This document shows, in pieces, positions 1-9,059 of a stretch of 64,000 nucleotides of DNA. The notes beneath the pieces were generated by a model. It saw only the letters and a list, made by a program, of their open reading frames with translations. It searched no databases and was not told the origin of the DNA. This DNA is from QHWT01 sp963755695. GTDB lineage: Bacteria; Acidobacteriota; Vicinamibacteria; Vicinamibacterales; 2-12-FULL-66-21. The position numbers and the translations under genes were made by a program. The stretch covers positions 1,612,001-1,676,000 of the forward strand of contig CAVWLB010000008.1 of assembly GCA_963755695.1 (NCBI GenBank), read 5' to 3'. The stretch's first letter is position 1; every line of letters begins with the position of its first letter.

Positions 1-235
1 GCTGCCCGCTGGCGCTCACGCACACGCCCAGAACCGAGCCCTGAGCCCCAACCATCAAATACGTATTCGTGCGCGGGTCGTGCGCGGCATCAGTTCCACG
101 CACGATGAAGGTCGCCACTGCGACGGTTGGACCAACGGCAGCAATCTGGGCGTTGGACGTCCCGGAGAGCGCTGCAAAGGCGACCAGGGCGAGCGTGCAG
201 CCGCGAGCCGCGGTCTTTAAGCCGTGTACTTTCAT
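1..235 (-). CDS. Secreted protein of unknown function, N-terminal fragment
   Basis: An open frame runs from an ATG at 235 leftwards off the window edge, so only the first 78 residues are visible. Residues 1-29 look like a Sec signal peptide: a basic start (MKVHGLK), a hydrophobic core (CTLALVAFAALSG) and a likely cleavage after SNA. The mature part begins with valine- and alanine-rich beta-like sequence containing DPRTNTYLMVG, a type of segment seen near the start of exported beta-rich repeat proteins. I do not recognise the family. It is read away from the HEAT-repeat gene, which lies on the same strand upstream, with about 130 bases between them. Calling it real rests on the signal peptide and the uninterrupted frame to the edge. 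Confidence 0.6.
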   Translation of the reverse strand, partial: MKVHGLKTAARGCTLALVAFAALSGTSNAQIAAVGPTVAVATFIVRGTDAAHDPRTNTYLMVGAQGSVLGVCVSASGQ

Positions 236-363
236 TTCTGTTACCGCGCCTAATCAGGATTGGTGCCAACAACAGGGTTCCGCAGACGCTCTATCGGTCC
301 GGGGCGCCGAGCGCTATAGGGAGCAGGCAGGGAATTATAAACGCTCTGCTTGATTTTCGAAAA

Positions 364-1527
364 TTATCGCGTCAAACGGAGAATTTCTGTTGACGCACCG
401 ACCTGCTCGGCGGGTGATGCGCTGTGGAGAAGCGCGCGAAGCCGCGTCAAATCGTGTCCTGCCGCGGGGACGGCGGCTTCCGACGCCAGATCGCGAATCG
501 CGGGGTTGTCGGAGGACTGGAGGACTATAACCACCGATTGCGCCAGCTCAGGATCCCGCGAAGCGATGAGCCGCGCGGCCCCCAGCCGGACCTCTGGTTC
601 GCTGGCGGAGGTGAGACTTCGTACTAGGGTCACCCACTCTTCGTCCGGGTGCTCCGAAAGAGCGTCGGCCGCCAGAAGCCTGCCGTGTGCAGAAGGGCCG
701 GCCGCGAGTTCCTTGACGTAAGCCATCCCGGCGTTGTCACCAAGCCGGACCAGCGCGAGGGCGGCGCGCCCGTGGACGAAGCCACTTCCGTCATTCAACA
801 GCGCCCGCACCGGATCGATCGCGTCCCGGGCGTGTAATCGTCCGAGGGCATCTACTGCTGCGCCTCGAATCTCCGGCTTGGGATCCTGAAGATGAGCGAG
901 CGCGGCCTTGATAGCGAGCGGGCTCCCGCTCTGGCTGAGCGACTCGAACGCGGCCATCGGCTCCGTGAGGCCGGCGTTCAGCTTGTCGATGAGCGAGCGG
1001 ACCGCTGCGGGATTGCCGCTCTCGGCCAACGCCCGGGTCGCGGCCGTGTCGCCACTCGCCATGGCCTTGTTCAACTCGCCGAGCGAGGCTGCATCGCCAT
1101 CCTCAGCGAGCGCGCGAAGCGCGGCGGTCTTCACCTCGGGATCCGGCGCGAGCGAGTGATCCCTCAGCATCGATCGTGCGAGCCGCCGCAACACGAGCGG
1201 CTCTTCGAACTTCCGCTCACCGAGCCATCGCTCGTACTCGAGGAGGCCGCTGATTGTCCCGCCTCGCACGATCTCCGCCTCGATCAACAGCGTCAGGGCC
1301 CCCGCGTGATTGGGTACGCGCTGCAACGCCTCGCGCGCGCGCTCTGCCGCCGGCACAGCCGACGCCTGCGACAGCAGCAACCAGCCCTGCGCCAGCAGGG
1401 AGACTTCGTCGAGCACCGGCGGCTGAAGCGCGGCCGGCGGGATGCTGGGAGGTGGTTGCTGCGCGCGCGCGATCGCAGGAGCGATCGTCAACAGCGCGGC
1501 GATGAGGACGCTCGTCGTACGGGTCAT
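364..1527 (-). CDS. Exported HEAT-repeat protein
   Basis: A 387-residue protein starting at the ATG at 1527. A longer in-frame start at 1614 would overlap the divergent neighbour's start and precede an obvious signal peptide, so I reject it. Residues 1-22 (MTRTTSVLIAALLTIAPAIARA) form the signal peptide, followed by a proline-rich linker. From about residue 130 the protein is a series of roughly 30-residue alpha-helical HEAT/PBS-lyase-like repeats with the recurring pattern of alanine-leucine helices, for example around KPEIRGAAVDALGRL and EPEVRLGAARLIASRD. HEAT solenoids bind other proteins; this one is predicted to be periplasmic or outer-surface, and no partner is evident. A cytoplasmic enzyme role is unlikely because no catalytic motif is visible. 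Confidence 0.8.
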   Translation of the reverse strand: MTRTTSVLIAALLTIAPAIARAQQPPPSIPPAALQPPVLDEVSLLAQGWLLLSQASAVPAAERAREALQRVPNHAGALTLLIEAEIVRGGTISGLLEYERWLGERKFEEPLVLRRLARSMLRDHSLAPDPEVKTAALRALAEDGDAASLGELNKAMASGDTAATRALAESGNPAAVRSLIDKLNAGLTEPMAAFESLSQSGSPLAIKAALAHLQDPKPEIRGAAVDALGRLHARDAIDPVRALLNDGSGFVHGRAALALVRLGDNAGMAYVKELAAGPSAHGRLLAADALSEHPDEEWVTLVRSLTSASEPEVRLGAARLIASRDPELAQSVVIVLQSSDNPAIRDLASEAAVPAAGHDLTRLRALLHSASPAEQVGASTEILRLTR

Positions 1528-1581
1528 GGAGTGAGAGTACCAGATCTGTCCGGCCGTTGGACCTGAAGGCCGAAGCCTTTG

Positions 1582-1590
1582 TGGGATAAT
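1582..1590 (+). promoter_or_regulatory. Extended -10 promoter for the GT2 gene at 1607
   Basis: TGG followed by GATAAT matches an extended -10 element (TGn plus five of six -10 bases). Transcription would start near 1597, giving a leader of about ten bases before the GTG at 1607. No convincing -35 and no Shine-Dalgarno site are present. Confidence 0.4.
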
Positions 1591-1606
1591 CCGCACCCAT
1601 AAAACA

Positions 1607-2374
1607 GTGTTCACCGCCCCCGATCAGCCATCGCTCTCCCTCGTCGCTCCTACCTACAACGAACGTGACCGCCTCGGTGAGCTGGTCCGCGCCGTCTTCG
1701 ACGCATTCGCGGCCGCTCACGTCCGAGGAGAACTGGTCATCGTCGATGACAATTCGCCGGATGGAACCGGACAGTTGGCCGACGAGCTCGCCGCTCAATA
1801 TCCGATCCGCGTACTGCATCGGGCCGGCAAGCTCGGGCTCGGCACGGCAGTGATCGACGGCTTCAACACCGCGACCGCGCCGGTGGTCGGAGTGATCGAC
1901 GCGGACTTGAGCCATCCGCCCGCCATCATTCCGCGGATGTTCGCGGTCATGCAGCGCTACTCGGCCGACGTGGTGATCGGCAGCCGCTACATCCCGGGGG
2001 GCGGCACGCGCAACTGGGAGTTTTCGCGGCTGGCGATGTCGAAGTTCGCCTGTCTCCTTGCCCGCGGGCTGACGCCGGTGCGCGACGCGACCTCCGGACT
2101 GTTCCTCATCCGCCGGGAGCTCGCCCGCGCGGTGAAGATCTCGGCCGGTGGGTTCAAGATCTGTCTCGAGCTCCTGATTCGCAGCGAGCCCGCCCGGGTG
2201 ATCGAGGTGCCGTACGTGTTCGTCGGCCGGACCGCCGGCGAGAGCAAAATGAACACGAAGGAAGTGACGGGATACCTGAGGCAGCTGCGCGATCTGCGTC
2301 GCTTCCGCCGCGAACACGGCGGCCGCTCGCCCGAGTACCGCGCGTTATCGGCGCGCGAGCTCGATCTGCCCTAG
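1607..2374 (+). CDS. DPM1-type polyprenol-phosphate glycosyltransferase (GT2)
   Basis: A 255-residue soluble GT2 glycosyltransferase. Near the N-terminus are VAPTYNERDRLG and the nucleotide-sugar-binding DDNSPDGTG, then the metal-binding DADLSHPP and the acceptor-loop GSRYIPGG, all in the order of dolichyl-phosphate mannosyltransferases. Such enzymes move a sugar (often mannose or glucose) from a nucleotide sugar to polyprenyl phosphate on the cytoplasmic face, making the donor used by GT39 membrane transferases, several of which lie in the same locus. It lacks the C-terminal membrane segments of GtrB-type relatives. The start is a GTG directly behind an extended -10 box. Its last 30 bases overlap the convergent radical SAM gene. 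Confidence 0.85.
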   Translation: MFTAPDQPSLSLVAPTYNERDRLGELVRAVFDAFAAAHVRGELVIVDDNSPDGTGQLADELAAQYPIRVLHRAGKLGLGTAVIDGFNTATAPVVGVIDADLSHPPAIIPRMFAVMQRYSADVVIGSRYIPGGGTRNWEFSRLAMSKFACLLARGLTPVRDATSGLFLIRRELARAVKISAGGFKICLELLIRSEPARVIEVPYVFVGRTAGESKMNTKEVTGYLRQLRDLRRFRREHGGRSPEYRALSARELDLP

Positions 2375-3838
2375 TTTGGGGGATGGCGTGTGGGCGTGCT
2401 GGACGCGCGCGCCAAAGACCGCACGGCCCAGAATCTCGGAGACGATTCCCGGCTTGGTCGAGGCAATCTTGACGATGGTGCGGAAGTTCCGCGCGACGTA
2501 CGTGGGACGCATGAAGAAGCGCCGCTTGGCGCGGTTGATTGCGCCCATCACGACGCGCTCGTCGAGCCCGTTGCCGTTCAGCAGATAGTACGAATACTCC
2601 ATCCGCGACCAGTCCTCGGCCGTCAGCAGCCCCTCGCGCACGACCTTGTCGTAGAGCGCCGTGCCCGGGTACGGGACCGCTGGGTAGAAGTTCGCGAAGT
2701 CCGGATCCAGCTCGATCGCATATTCGATCGTCTGATTCATCGTCTCGAGCGTTTCCCCCGGATAACCGAAGATGAAGAACGCAAACGACTTGATCCCCGC
2801 GTCGCGCATATTGCGGAACGCCGTCTGGATCTTCTGCCGCTCGAGCCGCTTGACCATGTCCTTGCGGATCTCTTCCGATTCCGACTCGATCCCGAGCGCG
2901 AGCATCCAGCAACCGGAACGGCGCAGCCGATGAACGAACGCGGGATCCGTGAGGTTGTCGGCGCGGGCGTTGCCGAACCAGCGGAGCGGCAGCCTGCGCG
3001 CGATCAGCTCCTCGCAGAACGCGCTGAACGACTTGACGTTCAGCGTCACCGTATCGGCCCACAGGTAAAAGAAGTCGATGCCGAACTCGCGGTAGCCCCG
3101 CTCCATCTCGTCGACCAGCGCCTTCGCACTCCGCTCGCGGAACTTGTGTCCCTGGTGGATCGGGGCGACACAAAAGTCGCACGAGTAGGGGCAACCGCGG
3201 CTGGTCTCGACGATCATGTAGGGCCGATTGACCAGCGGAAGCGAGTAGGACCGCAACTGCACCAGGTCCCAGGCGGGATAGGGGGTCTCGAGGAAACCGC
3301 TGAATATTCCGTGGGCGCGATGCGGAACGATCTCACCGGCACGGCGCCATGTGAGACTCGGGATCGAGGACAGCTCGTCGGACGAATCGAGGCGCGCGAG
3401 CTGCACCGCCGCGTCTTCAGGCTCGCCGACGAACATCCCGTCGACCGTTGGCGCGCGCAGCATGGCGGCCTGCGGACTCGTCGAGGCATGCGGCCCGAAA
3501 GAGAAAAGCGGCGCGTCGTACTCCGCCTTGAGCTTCGCCATTTCGGTGACGTCCGGATCCAGCGTCGGCGTGGTACTCGGGAAGAGAATCAGCGTTGGAT
3601 GGAAGGAAATTCGGTCAAGCCGGGTGATGAGCTCCTCGACCGTTCGTCGTTCGGCGGTCAGATCGGCGAGGACTACTTCGCAGCCCGCGTCGCGCAGGAG
3701 CGACCCCAGCACCGCCAGCGTGTACGGCGGTTTGGTCGTGCCGAGCACTTCTTCGCGTTCCTGACAGCGGCCCTGCCGGGTGAAGGCAATGCCGTTGACC
3801 AGCGGCGGGTTGACGAGCAGAGTCTTTCGGCCAAGCAT
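2345..3838 (-). CDS. B12-binding-domain radical SAM protein
   Basis: A 497-residue protein. The first about 180 residues resemble the cobalamin-binding Rossmann module that precedes many radical SAM domains (NPPL near the start, then VLADLTAE and an SFGPHAS segment), though the classic DxHxxG cobalamin-ligand motif is not evident. The radical SAM core carries the iron-sulfur cysteines C216, C220 and C223 in RGCPYSCDFC, followed by YLWADTVTLNVK and GIESESEEIRKDM, which match the SAM-binding strand pattern. Relatives (BchE, HpnJ and many uncharacterised proteins) carry out methyl transfers, ring closures and other radical reactions on lipids or cofactors. Its position beside glycan genes suggests modification of a lipid or sugar, but the substrate is not determinable. 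Its 3' end overlaps the convergent GT2 gene by 30 bases. Confidence 0.85.
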   Translation of the reverse strand: MLGRKTLLVNPPLVNGIAFTRQGRCQEREEVLGTTKPPYTLAVLGSLLRDAGCEVVLADLTAERRTVEELITRLDRISFHPTLILFPSTTPTLDPDVTEMAKLKAEYDAPLFSFGPHASTSPQAAMLRAPTVDGMFVGEPEDAAVQLARLDSSDELSSIPSLTWRRAGEIVPHRAHGIFSGFLETPYPAWDLVQLRSYSLPLVNRPYMIVETSRGCPYSCDFCVAPIHQGHKFRERSAKALVDEMERGYREFGIDFFYLWADTVTLNVKSFSAFCEELIARRLPLRWFGNARADNLTDPAFVHRLRRSGCWMLALGIESESEEIRKDMVKRLERQKIQTAFRNMRDAGIKSFAFFIFGYPGETLETMNQTIEYAIELDPDFANFYPAVPYPGTALYDKVVREGLLTAEDWSRMEYSYYLLNGNGLDERVVMGAINRAKRRFFMRPTYVARNFRTIVKIASTKPGIVSEILGRAVFGARVQHAHTPSPKLGQIELARR

Positions 3839-3918
3839 CAGGATCAGCGAACCCCTGTCCGACGTACGACGCGGTGCGCTACCGACCGTTGGCCGGATTT
3901 GCGAGTCGACCGCGCTCT

Positions 3919-5689
3919 CTAAAAATTAGGAACATCGACCTGCCAGATTTCCACCACCGGACCCGGGCGCTCGAGCGCTCCGATGATCCGGGCATCGGTA
4001 TTGTGGAGGAAAGGCTCCGGCGGCGCTCCGGCTTCGCCCGCCACGAGCGCATCCCGATACGGTGAAAATACAGCTATCCTCCGAGCCTCACGGGCCAGCG
4101 CAGTGAGGAACGGAAGCGTAGCTGGATCCGACCCATTGTACCGCTTTCAGTACCACGAACGCCACGTGTTCGGCCCGCGCCGCCTTCAAGGGATCCTTGC
4201 CGTCGAGCTGGTCATAGGGCAGGTACAACTTGTCGGTGTCGAGCCCCTTGCCCAGATATATCAGCCGATATGAGGGACTCGGATAGGGCTCGCTCGCAAT
4301 CTGCAGCCTGGTCTTGGTCGGCATCTCGCGCTCCGACCGCCGTACCGCTTCCCTCAAGACATCCACGGTCGGCACGAGTGGTACCGAATACGGTTGGGTC
4401 AGGATCGTCGCGCCGTTCGGAATCCGGGCGGTGATGTACTCGAGCGCCAGCGTGCGGGTGTCTGTATGGCGGATGAAGAAATCCGCTCGCAAGCTCTCCT
4501 TCAACGCGGTTGCGACGAGAGCCACGATGAGAAGGACGTTGACGATCTGGCGTCCACCCCATCGCACGTTCCCGATGGATTCAATGGCGATCGCAGCGAA
4601 GAGGGCGATGAATGGTGTCGCCGGCACCAGGTACCGGCTAGCCGGGTAGGTACTGAAGACGAACAATAGGAACGGACCGGTGAACGCGAGCAACCAGGCC
4701 GTGCGGGCCGGGTTTCGCCGCGCGCCGATGATGACGCCGACCAGCGCAAGGATCGCCGCCGGGATTCCAACCGCGTCGGACAGCAGCAGTTTCACGTAAC
4801 GGGCCGCGCTGGCGACATACCCCAGGTTCGCCACCGCCCGATCCACGACAATCTGACGGTTCGCGCGGATGTCGCCGAGCGCCGTGAGAGGCTCGACGAG
4901 AACGAACGGCGACAGGAGAAAGAAGACGCCGGCGCAAATCGCCGCGGCCAGCGCGACTCGGCGAATCGCCTCTCCGCCATCACGCGATCGATGAACGATC
5001 GCCCAGGCGAGCGGGATTGCCAGGAAGATCGTGTAGTAATGCGTCGCGAAGGCGACGCCGGTCACCGCGGCTGCCGCGAACAGGCTACCGCCTTTCCACA
5101 CCCGCTCGTAGGTGAGGTAGGCGAGCACGATCACGAAGGTGACGGGCACGTCGTGCTTGACGTAGTGCGAGTTGAGCACGTGAAGCGGCGCGACGGCGAG
5201 CACCAGCGCCGCCGCAATGCCAACGAAGCGTCCGGCGATTCGCGCGCCAAGCATTCCGATCGCGACCACCGTCGCCGTCCCGAGAAGCGCGGTCAGCAGC
5301 CGCCCGGCAACGAAGACGCGGGTCGGATCCACAAAAAACTCTCGCTGAAATGCACCAAAGGATGCGACAGCGCCGGATGCGACTGCCAGCAGGGCCGTCA
5401 GTCCTTCCCACGCGAAGAGCACGTAGAAATAAAACGTTGGATAGAGAAAGTTGTGCGGATTGAGGTCGCCCTTGCCGAATGCGAGTGCGCGCGACATGAT
5501 CGCCACCTCGTCAGGGTTGTAGACCGCCGGCAGACCGTATCGCAGCCCGATCAGGCGCAGCACGAGCGCCGCCAGCACAATCACCAGCCAGGGAAGAGCC
5601 CGTGAAAACAGCGCGCGTGAGAATCTGGCTCTGCGACCCGAGCCGGAAAAGTGTGGTCCGAAACCCGAAGCGTCTTCTTCCGTGATCAC
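3919..5689 (-). CDS. GT39-like polytopic glycosyltransferase, frameshifted near 4145
   Basis: A membrane protein of about 589 residues once one extra base is skipped. The main frame from the ATG at 5689 gives a short cytoplasmic N-terminus and roughly ten membrane segments, with the acidic lumenal motif YNPDEVAIMS near residue 60 that in GT39/ArnT-type enzymes carries the catalytic aspartate. That frame stops at 4088 in non-homologous sequence. Skipping one base of the aaagcgg stretch near 4145 continues as FVVLKRYNGSDPATLPFLTA and ends at a TAG at 3919-3921 after VEIWQVDVPNF, a natural soluble C-terminal domain. I therefore extend the gene. The family transfers sugars from polyprenyl-phosphate donors outside the inner membrane. 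ATG overlaps the stop of the flippase gene by four bases, indicating co-translation. Confidence 0.8.
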
Positions 5690-7302
5690 TGGATGCGCTC
5701 CGGGACGACCGGAACGTCGGCCGCATCCATGACGTCGGTCGCCACGATCTCGCCGGCCATCTCGGTACTGTCTGGCGCCGGAGCCACCACCGGGGCGGGC
5801 CTGCTTCTCCCCAGCGCACGCAGCCAGCGCAACTCATCCGCGTTGAAGAATCTGGTCACGGCGAGCAACCCCAGGTACACGACGACCACCGTCGTGCCGC
5901 GAAGAATCGCATCGGGTAAAGCCGCCATCGAGGCGCGCGAGTTGACGCCGGGTAGGTGGACGTGCGGCACCATCCTCGCAAGGGTCGCCGAGACGACGGC
6001 GATGAGGCCGATCCGCGCCAGCCGTCCCCACTCGTAGTCGATCCGGTAGAACCGCTGCGAGAAGATGAATCCCAGCGCCGCCTGGGTTGCGTACGACGCG
6101 CCGTTCGCCCAGGCGGCGCCGACGATTCCATAGCGCGGGATCAACATGAAATTCAGGCCGATGTTGGTCGCGGCCGCGGCGATTGTCGCAACCGGATAGT
6201 ACTGGGTGCGCTTGGTAATGTTCAGACCGATCGAGGTGAGGAGATAGATGCCCTGGAGCAGAACGCCGATCGCCGTCCAGGTGATCACCGTCGCGAACGC
6301 GCTCCAGCGAGGATCGTCCGGCGCCAGAAAGAACCCGCGGGTCATGCCCTTCGCGAGATCCATTCCGACAGCGGACAGACCCGCGGTGAGCAGTGCCAGC
6401 ACCGCGACACCGTAAGTCGTCACGACGCGAAATACCCGGGGCGCATCCGGCTCGCGGATCGCGGCGTAGTAGAACGGAGCCCACGCCGACTCGAACGCGC
6501 TCAAGAACAGTTTTTGGGTCAGGCCGAAGCTGACGGCCATCGAATAGATGCCGATGTCCTGAAACGTCACGAACAGCTTCAGGATTGGCTTGTCGCCCAC
6601 GGCCATCACCTGCTGCGCCGCGGCATGCGGCACGCGCGGCAGTCCGAATGCCAGCGCATCGCGGGCCACCTCGCGTGAGAAGGTCAAGCGGATCAACGGC
6701 GCAAACCATCGGATCAGCACTGCCATCAGGGCCATCGTCACGATCAGATCCGCGAGGACGATGCCCAGCACCTGCATGCCGAAGCCGATGACCAGGACCA
6801 GCCGCAGCACGATGGTGGAGACCGATCGCGCCAGCGTCAACAAGCTGAAAGTAACCGCCCGCCGTTCGATGCGCAGCACATGGAACGGCAGAAAGGTGAA
6901 GCCCATCGCGAAGGTGTTCAACAGCACGAGTCGCAGAGCGGCGGTGTGGGTCGGGCCACCCAGCAGCGCGCCCGCAATCCATGGCGCCACAGCCAGCAGC
7001 GCGACGACGACGATGCCGTTCAATCCGAGCAGAAAGAAAAAGATCGTGCTCGCCAGCCGCTGCCGCGACCGTTCGTCATCGGCCTCGTAGAACAGCCGCA
7101 TGAACGACCCGTCGAGGCCGAACCGGAAGACGATCTTCGCCACGACCTCCACGCTCCCGAGCAGTCCGAGCACGCCATAGTCGGCTGCCGACAGGTACTT
7201 GACGAAGATACCGAGCAGGAGGAAGTTGACGATCGAGACGGCCACGTCGCCGAGGCCGTAAATCGCCATGTTCTTCGAGAGGTCGCGGATCTTCGGGAAC
7301 AA
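5686..7302 (-). CDS. Polysaccharide flippase of the Wzx/MATE-like family
   Basis: A 538-residue polytopic protein with about fourteen predicted membrane helices. It opens with KNMAIYGLGDVAVSIVNFLL, the typical first segment of PST/Wzx lipid-linked oligosaccharide flippases, and has the usual GLDGSFMRLFYE loop between helices 2 and 3. The C-terminal about 45 residues are an acidic, proline-rich cytoplasmic tail. The role is to flip undecaprenyl-linked glycan from cytoplasm to periplasm. The start reads TTG at 7302; an internal ATG at 7269 would remove the conserved amphipathic N-terminus. It lies nine bases after a methyltransferase gene and overlaps the following GT39-like gene by four bases, so these form an operon. 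Confidence 0.85.
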   Translation of the reverse strand: MFPKIRDLSKNMAIYGLGDVAVSIVNFLLLGIFVKYLSAADYGVLGLLGSVEVVAKIVFRFGLDGSFMRLFYEADDERSRQRLASTIFFFLLGLNGIVVVALLAVAPWIAGALLGGPTHTAALRLVLLNTFAMGFTFLPFHVLRIERRAVTFSLLTLARSVSTIVLRLVLVIGFGMQVLGIVLADLIVTMALMAVLIRWFAPLIRLTFSREVARDALAFGLPRVPHAAAQQVMAVGDKPILKLFVTFQDIGIYSMAVSFGLTQKLFLSAFESAWAPFYYAAIREPDAPRVFRVVTTYGVAVLALLTAGLSAVGMDLAKGMTRGFFLAPDDPRWSAFATVITWTAIGVLLQGIYLLTSIGLNITKRTQYYPVATIAAAATNIGLNFMLIPRYGIVGAAWANGASYATQAALGFIFSQRFYRIDYEWGRLARIGLIAVVSATLARMVPHVHLPGVNSRASMAALPDAILRGTTVVVVYLGLLAVTRFFNADELRWLRALGRSRPAPVVAPAPDSTEMAGEIVATDVMDAADVPVVPERIQ

Positions 7303-7311
7303 GGCGGCCGC

Positions 7312-8019
7312 TCACCCCTTCCGGAAGGTGAGCAGGTTCAGGAAGCACCAGCCTGGGACCGGCAGCGCTCGCGTCAACAGCCGATGAACGGGAGCCAACG
7401 CATGCGGGTGACGGCGAATCAGCCGCGTCAGCACCGGAACCGTCGGGAAGATTCCCTTGCGCGCGATCAACGTGAATCCGGCACGCGAGGCAAGACGCAG
7501 ATATTCTCCGACCGGACGGTCACCGGGATGTTTGTACTCGGAGGCCGTTCGGATCAATCGTCCGCGCAGCAGGAACTGGACGCGCGACTGAAGGTGGGCA
7601 AGGTTCGGCACCGAAACGAGGAGCTCGCCGCCGCTTCGCAGAACGCGATAGAGCTCGGCGAGCGCGCGCGGCTGGTCCTCGTAGGCCAGGTGTTCGAGCA
7701 CGTCGAGGCACAGTGCCCGATCGAAGGATCCATCCTCGAACGGCAGCGCGGTCAGCGATGCGGTTCTGACCCGCGCAGACGAGTAATTCGCATCGACGCC
7801 GGTGATCGCGAGACGGTCGGCGTACTCGTCGACGAGAACACCTTCACCACAGCCCGCATCGAGCACGCGGGTCTCGCGTGGCAGGACGTCGAGATAACGC
7901 CGCACTGCCGATAGCTTGGCAAGATACGTCGGATAGAACTCCCAGGCGGGATCGAGCGTACGGTGGTAGTCCCCGCGCGCCGCGTATTCGCCGCGGCGTA
8001 CCATCTGCGGGCTGGCCAT
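7312..8019 (-). CDS. Class I SAM-dependent methyltransferase
   Basis: A 235-residue soluble protein with the complete class I methyltransferase fold signature: motif I VLDAGCGEG at residues 52-60, the acidic motif ending ITGVDANYS, and ALCLDVLEHLAYED corresponding to motif II/III. The C-terminal part (RVLRSGGELLVSVPN) is typical of the Methyltransf_11 group of ubiE-like or glycan-associated methyltransferases. Its location directly upstream of the flippase suggests it methylates a lipid-linked glycan or its lipid carrier; the sequence alone cannot set the substrate. Separated from the upstream exported protein gene by 54 bases. Confidence 0.85.
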   Translation of the reverse strand: MASPQMVRRGEYAARGDYHRTLDPAWEFYPTYLAKLSAVRRYLDVLPRETRVLDAGCGEGVLVDEYADRLAITGVDANYSSARVRTASLTALPFEDGSFDRALCLDVLEHLAYEDQPRALAELYRVLRSGGELLVSVPNLAHLQSRVQFLLRGRLIRTASEYKHPGDRPVGEYLRLASRAGFTLIARKGIFPTVPVLTRLIRRHPHALAPVHRLLTRALPVPGWCFLNLLTFRKG

Positions 8020-8073
8020 AGGTGGAACGGATTGTAGCGCAGCCGCGGCGAGCGCCGCGGCTGGAGACTGAAA

Positions 8074-8886
8074 CTATCCGCCTTCGCCGCCTTCGCCAGG
8101 TCGAGGAACCTGGTTAGGATTCGGCACGCCGTTCTGCGGCGCCTGCGGCAGGATACCTGGACGCGGCGAGGTCATCGGCTGCACTGGCTGCTGGCCGGGC
8201 GTCTGCATCGGCATCATGCCCGGCTGGAACCGTGGCTGCGACCCTTCAATCTGCGGCGTGGGCGTCGCATACGGTGACACCGGCGCGGCATTGTTCTGCG
8301 CCCCTGGGAACACTCCAGGCGCGGCTGGCGCACCATTTGGCGCGCCGGGGAACGGCGCGATTACCGGCGCCTGCTGCGGCATCTGCTGCGGTGGCACGTT
8401 CACGTTGACGGGTTCGTCGTCGTCATCGTCGGTCACCACCGGCTGCGGCGGCGGCTGCTGCTGCCGCTGGAAGGGTTGAGCGGAGGCCGTCGCGGGCGTT
8501 GCCGTGGGAGCTGGCGCGCGACTCGTCGCGAGAATCGTGATGCGGTCGTAAGCTGAGACGCCCGCGGTTGCGTCCGGCCTCGGAGCTGCCATGTAGCCTG
8601 CCGCCGACCGCAGCAGGATGTCGAGTGCTTCCCGTTCGGTCTTGTTCAGGAGCTGCAGCGTCACAGGCGGGCCGGACAACTTCTCGCCGTTGACGATCTT
8701 CGTCTGTCCGACGCGCGACCATTCGTCGAGAATCTGACGTAGGGGAACTCCGGTCGCGATGATCGTCACACGACCGTCGTGCATCGTCAGCTGCAGGTTC
8801 TGATTGGTTGGGACCTGAGCCGCAGCCGACAGGGGTGATCCAAATGCCAAGGCCGCCACAAAGGCGGTACGCAAGAGATTCTTCAT
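8074..8886 (-). CDS. Exported STN-like protein with proline/glutamine-rich tail
   Basis: The start is the ATG at 8886, which puts a standard signal peptide (MKNLLRTAFVAALAFGSPLSAAA) at the N-terminus; the ATG five codons upstream is less likely. Residues about 28-105 resemble the secretin/TonB short N-terminal (STN) domain: ...VPLRQILDEWSRVGQTKIV followed by a beta strand and EREALDILLRSAAGYM. The rest is a low-complexity tail rich in proline, glutamine and alanine with an acidic DDDDDEP patch, probably disordered. STN domains sit in the periplasm, where they contact inner-membrane partners or fold as plugs; here the domain is free-standing, so a structural or regulatory role is an inference. 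The gene heads the block that ends with the GT39-like gene. Confidence 0.7.
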   Translation of the reverse strand: MKNLLRTAFVAALAFGSPLSAAAQVPTNQNLQLTMHDGRVTIIATGVPLRQILDEWSRVGQTKIVNGEKLSGPPVTLQLLNKTEREALDILLRSAAGYMAAPRPDATAGVSAYDRITILATSRAPAPTATPATASAQPFQRQQQPPPQPVVTDDDDDEPVNVNVPPQQMPQQAPVIAPFPGAPNGAPAAPGVFPGAQNNAAPVSPYATPTPQIEGSQPRFQPGMMPMQTPGQQPVQPMTSPRPGILPQAPQNGVPNPNQVPRPGEGGEGG

Positions 8887-8902
8887 TGGAACGCTCGTCA
8901 CA

Positions 8903-8908
8903 AGTATA
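8903..8908 (-). promoter_or_regulatory. -10-like box upstream of the STN-like gene
   Basis: On the minus strand TATACT lies 16 bases before the ATG at 8886, in the first sizeable gap (about 170 bases) inside the glycan locus. No matching -35 is seen. The rest of the gap 8909-9059 holds only a weak six-base hairpin near 8999-9018 and nothing else I recognise. Confidence 0.35.
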
Positions 8909-9059
8909 CGCCTGGTAAGACGCAGGCGCGAGCTGGGCGGTCTTCAAGTGGCCGGGGCGCGGAAGAGGCCGGGTCAATCACAAATTCCTGAAGGAAATGC
9001 CATAAAACCGGCATTCGTGTCAGGCACTGCCGTATCCGCGCCTTACTTATTTTTCCGGC

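Noticed and set aside
1525..1545. TGGTACTCT as an extended -10 for the HEAT-repeat gene
   Set aside because: Only three of six -10 bases match; too weak to list as a promoter.
2390..3922. A 510-codon open frame antisense to the B12-type radical SAM gene
   Set aside because: Same reason: low-complexity Arg/Glu/Val sequence with no motif opposite a clear gene.
8999..9030. Small hairpin and GTGTCAGGCAC word as a dispersed repeat or terminator
   Set aside because: The stem is only about six pairs, has no T-run, and a single occurrence cannot prove a repeat family.
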